Positions 7,085-11,402 of a stretch of DNA of 11,402 bases are shown piece by piece. Source of the DNA: Glomus cerebriforme (taxonomy: Eukaryota; Glomeromycota; Glomeromycetes; Glomerales; Glomeraceae); contig QKYT01000054.1 in the NCBI GenBank assembly GCA_003550305.1, forward strand, positions 94,481 through 105,882, read 5' to 3'. The notes under the pieces are model-generated. The model was given only the letters and a program-made list of their open reading frames with translations, made no database searches and had not been told where the DNA came from. The position numbers and the translations under genes were made by a program. Numbering within the stretch: the first letter of the stretch is position 1; the number at the start of each line of letters is the position of its first letter.

Positions 7085-7822
7085 TTTACAAGACTCCAGA
7101 CTCCTCTCATTATCTCTAAACTTTACTTTTAAAGGTAAATAAATATATATTTTTTTATTTAATAAACATTTATTAATGTTTTTTTTGTTACTTTAGGTTC
7201 TAGAAAACTAAAGTACAGCTCTGAACTCTTATTTTGAAAGTAAGATTTTGAAATTTTATTTTATTTTTTTTTTATTTATGAATGTTTACTAATGTTTTTT
7301 TTTTATTTTTTTTATTAAATAAACATTTACTAATGTTCTTTTTGTTTTACTTTAGGTTCTAGAAAACTGAAGTACAGCTCTGGACTTTCATTTTGAAAGT
7401 AATAACTTTAAAATAAATTTTTATTGTTTTTTTTTATTTATGAACATTTACTAATATTCTTTTTATTTTTCTTTAGGTTTCAGAAAACTGAAGTATAACT
7501 CTAGACTTCCATTTCAAAGATAATAACTTCAAAATGGATTTTTATTATTTTTTTTATTTATGAATATTTACTAACATTCTTTTTGTTTTTCTTTAGGTTT
7601 CAGAAAATCGAAGTATGGCTCCAGACTTTCATTTTGAAGGTAAGATTTCAAAAAAATTTTTTTGTTTTTTTTTATTAAATGAATATTTACTAACGTTCTT
7701 TTATTTTTACTTTAAGTTTCAAAAAACTAAAGAACAGCTTCAGACTCCCATTTTGAAAGTAATAACTTCAAAATAGATTATTTTTATTATTATTTTATTT
7801 ATAAATGTTTACTAACAATCAG
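7085..7822 (+). repeat. Approximately 120-bp tandem array of exon/intron-like units
   Basis: Five clear units share the landmark CTTTAGGTT(T/C) at 7191, 7350, 7471, 7591 and 7710; spacing is 159, 121, 120 and 119 bp, the first enlarged by about 40 bp of internal duplication. Each unit has a 43-nt block after the AG (7197-7239, 7356-7398, 7477-7519, 7597-7639, 7716-7758), then GTAAGA or GTAATA, a T-rich stretch, TTTACTAA(C/T), and CTTTAG. This is the layout 3' splice site, microexon, 5' splice site, branch site. The block at 7597-7639 ends GAAG/GTAAG, a full consensus donor; the third has lost its donor (ATAATA). A degenerate unit precedes at 7090-7132, with GTAAAT after it. The blocks also fold: TTCAG-AAAA-CTGAA and ACTTTCA-TTT-TGAAAGT. 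Whether it is spliced is unknown. Confidence 0.8.
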
Positions 7823-8272
7823 TAGTCATTTCAAATTACGTGTTGATCACTAATTAAAAATTGATTGGCAAATAAATTATACAAAATACCTGTCTAATAT
7901 AATGTGATTTTTTTTTCAAGCAACATGTTTAAACTTTGACGAACTTCTATTTTTTATATTTTGATTTATATATTTTAATACTTTTTTTTTACAATAAGTC
8001 ACTTTTGAAAAAAACTTTATTATATATGACTTTCACCTATTTTTTTGGCTTTAACTTTCAGATGTAACCCCTAAATAAAAAATAAATACAGTTTTAAATT
8101 ACTAATTATATGTAATTTTTTACGTGCAATCAAGTTGCTTAGACTTTAAAAGGTGATTAAATTAGTAATTTTTGTGATAATTGAGGAATTTTTATTTTAT
8201 TACAATATAATCTTTGTAAAATTAAGTATATAACTGATAAATAAATATTTTTAATATTTTTTTTATTACATT
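7823..8272. other. A+T-rich spacer, nothing recognised
   Basis: It lies between the plus-strand array and the 3' end of the minus-strand pseudogene. There are no long open frames and no convincing repeat or RNA fold. It would include the 3' untranslated region of the decayed gene; several AATAAA-like words on the minus strand are expected by chance at this base composition. Confidence 0.5.
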
Positions 8273-8430
8273 TTACTTGTTTTTATGATAATTCCACCAG
8301 TCTCACACTTTTTTTTTAGTTCAAACTTCTGACAATTAATTACAAACAGAGGTAATAGCATCATTTAATAATTTATTTTTATATATCTTTAATACAGAAA
8401 GTATTTTCATTTCTTCATCAATAGTTCAAT
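8273..8430 (-). pseudogene. SANT/Myb-like C-terminal tail of the pseudogene
   Basis: Past the TGA at 8426-8428 the same frame continues as TIDEEMKILSVLKIYKNK, then VCN-stop-LSEV-stop-TKKKV-stop-DWWNYHKNK, ending at TAA 8273-8275. The D-E-E start, the I-L-L spacing, and a V..WW close to the end resemble a SANT/Myb helix-turn-helix. The stops fall where Gln, Trp and Arg would be expected, each one transition away (CAA, TGG, CGA). This is why I place the gene end at 8273 and not at the first stop. SANT-like tails bind DNA or chromatin; here that is inference from pattern only. Confidence 0.55.
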
Positions 8431-9292
8431 GTTTTTTTTGTTTAGGTTGTGGCTTAACAGTATCAGATAAATAGTCTGTAGATTGTTCATTTAAGTTTTC
8501 ATTAGTATTTTTTTGTAATGATTGTGAAGAATCAGTAATGGACTGATATTTTAATTTTTTTTGATTATTGTAATCTTTTACTTTTATTCTAACCACTCCC
8601 ATTACTCTTTTACCTTTAGTAATTTTACTTTCTATTTTTAAGACTTCTTGCTGGTATATTCCTTTGATTCTTTCTAAACTATTAGAATAACATAAAATAA
8701 GATAATCAAGTCCTTCTTGATGCATTTTTGTGGGTGGATAATTTTGAAATAGTTGGTGAGATAACAGATTATCCATTTCAAATATTACTACTAGGTCATT
8801 AACAAGTTCCTACAAGGATTCTTGGTGTGATTTAATTGTTTTCTCACTGTGTAAAATTAAATTATCATTAAGATATTCATTCATTAAAAGATCTATTCTT
8901 TCCCTTTCACTCTGAGAAGCTTTTATTTGAATTTTAAGGTTCTTCTCATCAATAATATTTCCACTAATATTTCCTTTAATAAATCTTACACCAAATGATT
9001 CTAAAGCTTCATTAAATCCAAAGCAAACATAACATACATTTTCAGGATCATTATCAGTATCATATGGAATCTTAAAAGCACCACAATAACATAATTTTTC
9101 TTCTAGTTGTGTATGAGCTGCAATTGTGACAAGAAAATGTGCGATTGCCATTGTGTAATTTGATTTTGCAGCACTTGCATAAAAAGGTCCAGTTGCAAAT
9201 AAAGAATCTCATTGTAAATCAAAATTTCCAATCTGAATTCCCATCCAATATGCCTTTCAGATTCTGGCCTATTGATAATACAAATTCCATAT

Positions 9293-9370
9293 CTAAAGAT
9301 TACTATAACATTAGTAAGTAAAATTAAAATTAAAAATTATTTAAAAATTTTCATATTTTTTGATATATAC
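9293..9370 (-). other. 78-nt spliceosomal intron in the pseudogene
   Basis: On the minus strand the donor CTCAAG/GTATAT lies at 9371/9370, a branch-like TTACTAATG around 9310-9318, and the acceptor CTTTAG at 9293-9298, followed by ATATGGAATTTG. The coding frame is the same on both sides (phase 0). It joins ...NNICLK to IWNLYYQ, giving continuous protein-like sequence, whereas the 78 nt themselves contain TAA, TAA and TAG in frame. An earlier AG (at 9303-9304) is possible but breaks the frame. Confidence 0.75.
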
Positions 9371-10631
9371 CTTGAGACAAATGTTATTGCTATTTATTAT
9401 TTCAGAAAATAATATTCCTTTTTCAGTAATATATATGTTTATTGCTATTTCTACCATTATCCATATAAGATTTAATACTTATGCTGTTGATTTAAAGTTG
9501 ACTACAGACTCAAATTTATCTAAGAAACAAACATCTAGATATGATGCTAAATTTAATAAGAGAATAGAACTATTAATACTGAACAAAAGTCTTTAGAGGT
9601 ATGTCACTGACCTAAAAGAGGTCTTATAGATGGCCATTTTTCTCGATATTTAATTAAGCGGCGAAATATTGCTTCATCTGCTACAATATTCAAAAAAGAA
9701 TGACTATTCATTGCAAAATCTTTTTTGTACATTTCAGCAACGTGTAAAATTTCATCATCTGAATTTGAATTTGATCCTAGTTTTAATATAACAATATTAG
9801 GAGATGAACTATGACATCCAAGATCTAATTTATTAATTATTTCATGTTTAATAGTTTCTGCATTGAAGTTTGTTTTGTAAGTTTTTCATTAACTTTTTTG
9901 AAATCCAATAGTTTATATATAATTTGTTGAAATATTATTAATGTTTCATCAATATCTTTATTTATTCCAAATAGAGGAGTTTCAGCAGTTAATTCAACAA
10001 TCTTTTCTGGACCAGTTTCTACTTCAATTGGTAATTGAATTTGAAAAACCATTCGAAGAGTCACGTGAAAACTACCACAGATAACATCATAAATATTGCC
10101 AAATTTGAAGCTTTTCTTCTTAAAATAAATCTATATTATTGATAATAACCAAATTCCAAATATTACTTTCTTGTATTAGGCGTTTTGTTAAATCTGATGT
10201 TTTCATCCAGATTTTGGCGAGTTTTTATTTATGCCGATCTGTATGTGATGATACATAACAAACTGTTAACAATTGTCAAAAATAATCTAATAATCGTAGC
10301 ATATAACTAAAACTAGCTAAAACTTGAGATAACCAAACCTTTAGGTAAGAAAAAGCTATACTTAGTAACATTAATATAATAAATATTGCAATTTTTATTG
10401 TCTGTCCAGAAATTTTTACTTTTAGTGATTTATTATATTTTTTTCATTGATAATTATATATTAATATCCTTTTTTATATAGTTCATCAATCATTTTAGAA
10501 AAAAAAATTTTTAAAAATTCTGAAAAAGCATCATATAGTACTCTTGAGTGGTTCATGAAGATTCTATAGCAGATTTTTTAAATTGATATCTAATCATGAA
10601 TTTCACAATTTTTGTCCAAATGCATGTCCAA

Positions 10632-10640
10632 ATTCCTATT
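10632..10640 (-). other. Candidate intron acceptor at pseudogene 5' edge
   Basis: On the minus strand a T-rich tract ends in TTTTAATAG and is followed by GAATTTGGACATGCATTTGG, which begins protein-like sequence (EFGHAFGQK). This suggests an exon starting at 10635. No matching donor could be found further upstream, where the TTCGGCC cluster begins, so the first part of the gene is probably lost or displaced. Confidence 0.4.
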
Positions 10641-10731
10641 AAAATAAACAAAAAAAAAATAAAATTATATATTTATTTATAAGAAAATAAAAAAAATGAA
10701 ATATTTATATTAAAATCATTAATTTCACTAG

Positions 10732-10830
10732 TCGAAATAAGAAGTTTCGGCATGTGACGATTCGGCTAAATTTCGGCCGATTCGTTTTAAATTTCAACTG
10801 AATTTCGATCATCAACAACATTCGAAATAT
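10732..10830. repeat. TTCGGCC palindromic repeat cluster
   Basis: A short patch rich in TTTCGG, ATTCGGCT, TTTCGGCCGATTCG (10771-10784) and TTTCGA, with TCGGCCGA (10773-10780) fully palindromic. It is conspicuous for its CpG content in a region otherwise nearly free of CpG. It resembles the cluster at 182-345 in style (short palindromic CG words) but not in sequence. It lies where the 5' portion of the pseudogene disappears. Confidence 0.6.
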
Positions 10831-11001
10831 CTGATTGATAGCTGAATTGTATACTTTTATAGAGTTCGTAACAATTCATTAATCCAATAGATTAAATATA
10901 CGAATTTAAATATTTAATAATAAAAAATAACCCAATAAATGTAAAAAGTTACAATAAACATAAAAATAAACGTATTTATTTTTTTTTTGTATGAATTTTG
11001 T
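10831..11001. other. A+T-rich spacer
   Basis: Between the TTCGGCC cluster and the 3' end of the right-hand gene. No coding or structural signal was seen. Confidence 0.4.
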
Positions 11002-11023
11002 ACGAATTATGCACGAATTATGC
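11002..11023. repeat. 11-bp direct repeat, two units
   Basis: ACGAATTATGC occurs twice in tandem (11002-11012 and 11013-11023), with a looser ATGAATTTTGT unit just before it (10991-11001). It lies immediately downstream of the stop of the right-edge gene, so probably in its 3' untranslated region. Confidence 0.8.
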
Positions 11024-11031
11024 ATATTTTA

Positions 11032-11402
11032 TTATCGAATATGATACTTTCTATTAATTGGATTAATTGCTAAATATTCGACTGCGTTCTGACGAGTCGA
11101 TAGTTTGTACTTTACAGGAACGAATCTTCCTAAAATGTGATGCACTGGTATTATGCAATATTGAGGTTCGGGATAAAAATCTTTACTCCAAAGTTTGACA
11201 TTACAAGTCTGTTNATCATTATCAACGCTAAAATGAAATCGAGAATTTGTTGGCTTATACCATCGAATATATACCAAGTTGTGCTCAAAAGTCCCATCAG
11301 GTAAATCGATTGTATATTTGAAAAAATACTGGATTTGACCTGAATAGCAGTCCACTTCATCAGTATTCGTTATAAATTTGGATAAAACATAAAAGCTTGT
11401 AA
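11032..11402 (-). CDS. C-terminal part of an unidentified protein, cut by window edge
   Basis: The frame is open from the window edge (about 123 codons) to TAA at 11032-11034. There is no start codon in view: a GTG at 11353-11355 could be mistaken for one, but the frame continues unbroken upstream with protein-like sequence (SFYVLSKF). Features are a YSGQIQYFF block, HNLVYIRWYKP, a Cys-Asn-Val then LWSKDFYPEP block, CIIPVHHILGRFVPVKYK, and a terminal EYLAINPINRKYHIR. The mix of buried hydrophobics and aromatic residues suggests a small globular domain at the end of a longer protein. I recall similar C-termini in repeated Rhizophagus proteins linked to mobile elements, unverified. An ambiguous base at 11214 makes one codon NAA, which could even be a stop. 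Unlike its neighbour it shows no certain disruption. Confidence 0.65.
   Translation of the reverse strand, partial: TSFYVLSKFITNTDEVDCYSGQIQYFFKYTIDLPDGTFEHNLVYIRWYKPTNSRFHFSVDNDXQTCNVKLWSKDFYPEPQYCIIPVHHILGRFVPVKYKLSTRQNAVEYLAINPINRKYHIR

Larger units (their letters stand above)
8273..10635 (-). pseudogene. Large decayed multi-exon gene, SANT/Myb-like C-terminus
   Basis: About 760 codons can be followed on the minus strand as one degraded protein. Reading downward, frames change near 10450, 10125, 9870 and 9555, and 13 stops interrupt the conserved reading (lowest base of each: 10461, 10276, 10225, 9604, 9479, 9269, 9257, 9209, 8810, 8426, 8336, 8321, 8303). Recognisable blocks are SHTDRH (about 10240), KSFKFGNIYDV (10085-10120), LPIEVETGPEKIVELTAETP (about 9990-10045), a block with ADEAIFRRL...REKWP (9620-9700) then LLGQ-stop-HTSKDF, LDKFESVV (about 9520), SAAKSNYTMAIAHF (about 9135-9175), a CYCG...CYVCF pair (9040-9090) and a Lys/Gln-rich tail. 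The minus-strand open pieces 9837-10064, 8810-9151 and 8426-8776 are fragments of it. I recall a similar repeated Rhizophagus family but could not check. The role is unknown; a transposase-like origin is a guess. Confidence 0.75.

Noticed and set aside
9139..9596. Plus-strand open frames 9139-9321 and 9360-9596
   Set aside because: They are shadows of the minus-strand pseudogene. The minus-strand reading gives conserved-looking blocks and an intron with a consistent frame, and the plus readings do not.
8273..10635. Alternative genetic code (TGA = Trp) instead of a pseudogene
   Set aside because: TGA often falls at Trp-like positions, but TAA and TAG also interrupt the same reading, TGG is used for Trp throughout, and there are frameshifts. 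Decay explains all of it.
11151..11360. Second minus-strand frame overlapping the right-edge gene
   Set aside because: It overlaps in another frame and lacks the structured pattern of the 11032-11402 reading.

Overview
The window reads as a gene-poor, transposon-laden stretch of a very A+T-rich eukaryotic nuclear genome (about four fifths A+T by eye). It has spliceosomal-type introns with a TACTAAC-like branch site, a Ty3/gypsy retrotransposon, MITE-like insertions and long T and A runs. My best guess is an arbuscular mycorrhizal fungus of the Rhizophagus type. This rests on base composition and on two protein families (8273-10635 and 11032-11402) that I recall, without being able to check, as repeated families in that lineage. 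No bacterial operon, rRNA, tRNA or CRISPR array was seen.

Layout. 1-690: A+T-rich sequence with a cluster of CTGGCTCGAGC-type palindromes at 182-345. About 690-6560: a decayed Ty3/gypsy element on the plus strand with gag, protease, reverse transcriptase, RNase H and integrase in the usual order, broken by stops and frameshifts. Two non-autonomous DNA transposons are nested in it: a 186-bp TA-flanked MITE at 2552-2737 between protease and RT, and a roughly 780-bp inverted-repeat element at about 4410-5189 between RNase H and the integrase core. A purine tract at 6506-6515 followed by TG suggests the start of the 3' LTR; no matching 5' LTR was found. 6569-6750: a 26-bp tandem repeat. 6779-7059: two strong hairpins. 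7085-7822: an approximately 120-bp tandem array in which each unit looks like a 43-nt exon followed by a short intron. 7823-8272: no recognised feature.

8273-10635 (minus strand): one large decayed gene, visible only as short open pieces until the frames are followed by eye. About 760 codons can be traced through at least 13 in-frame stops and four frameshifts. One intron (9293-9370) is still recognisable, and the C-terminal tail is SANT/Myb-like. I do not know its function; I suspect a mobile-element protein or a domesticated relative. 10732-10830: a second palindrome-rich TTCGGCC cluster next to the lost 5' part of that gene. 11032-11402 (minus): the open C-terminal end of another gene cut by the window edge.

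No working gene system can be demonstrated here. The most interesting items are the exon-intron-like array, the reconstructed pseudogene family, the nested elements and a stop-codon and missense pattern compatible with cytosine deamination.
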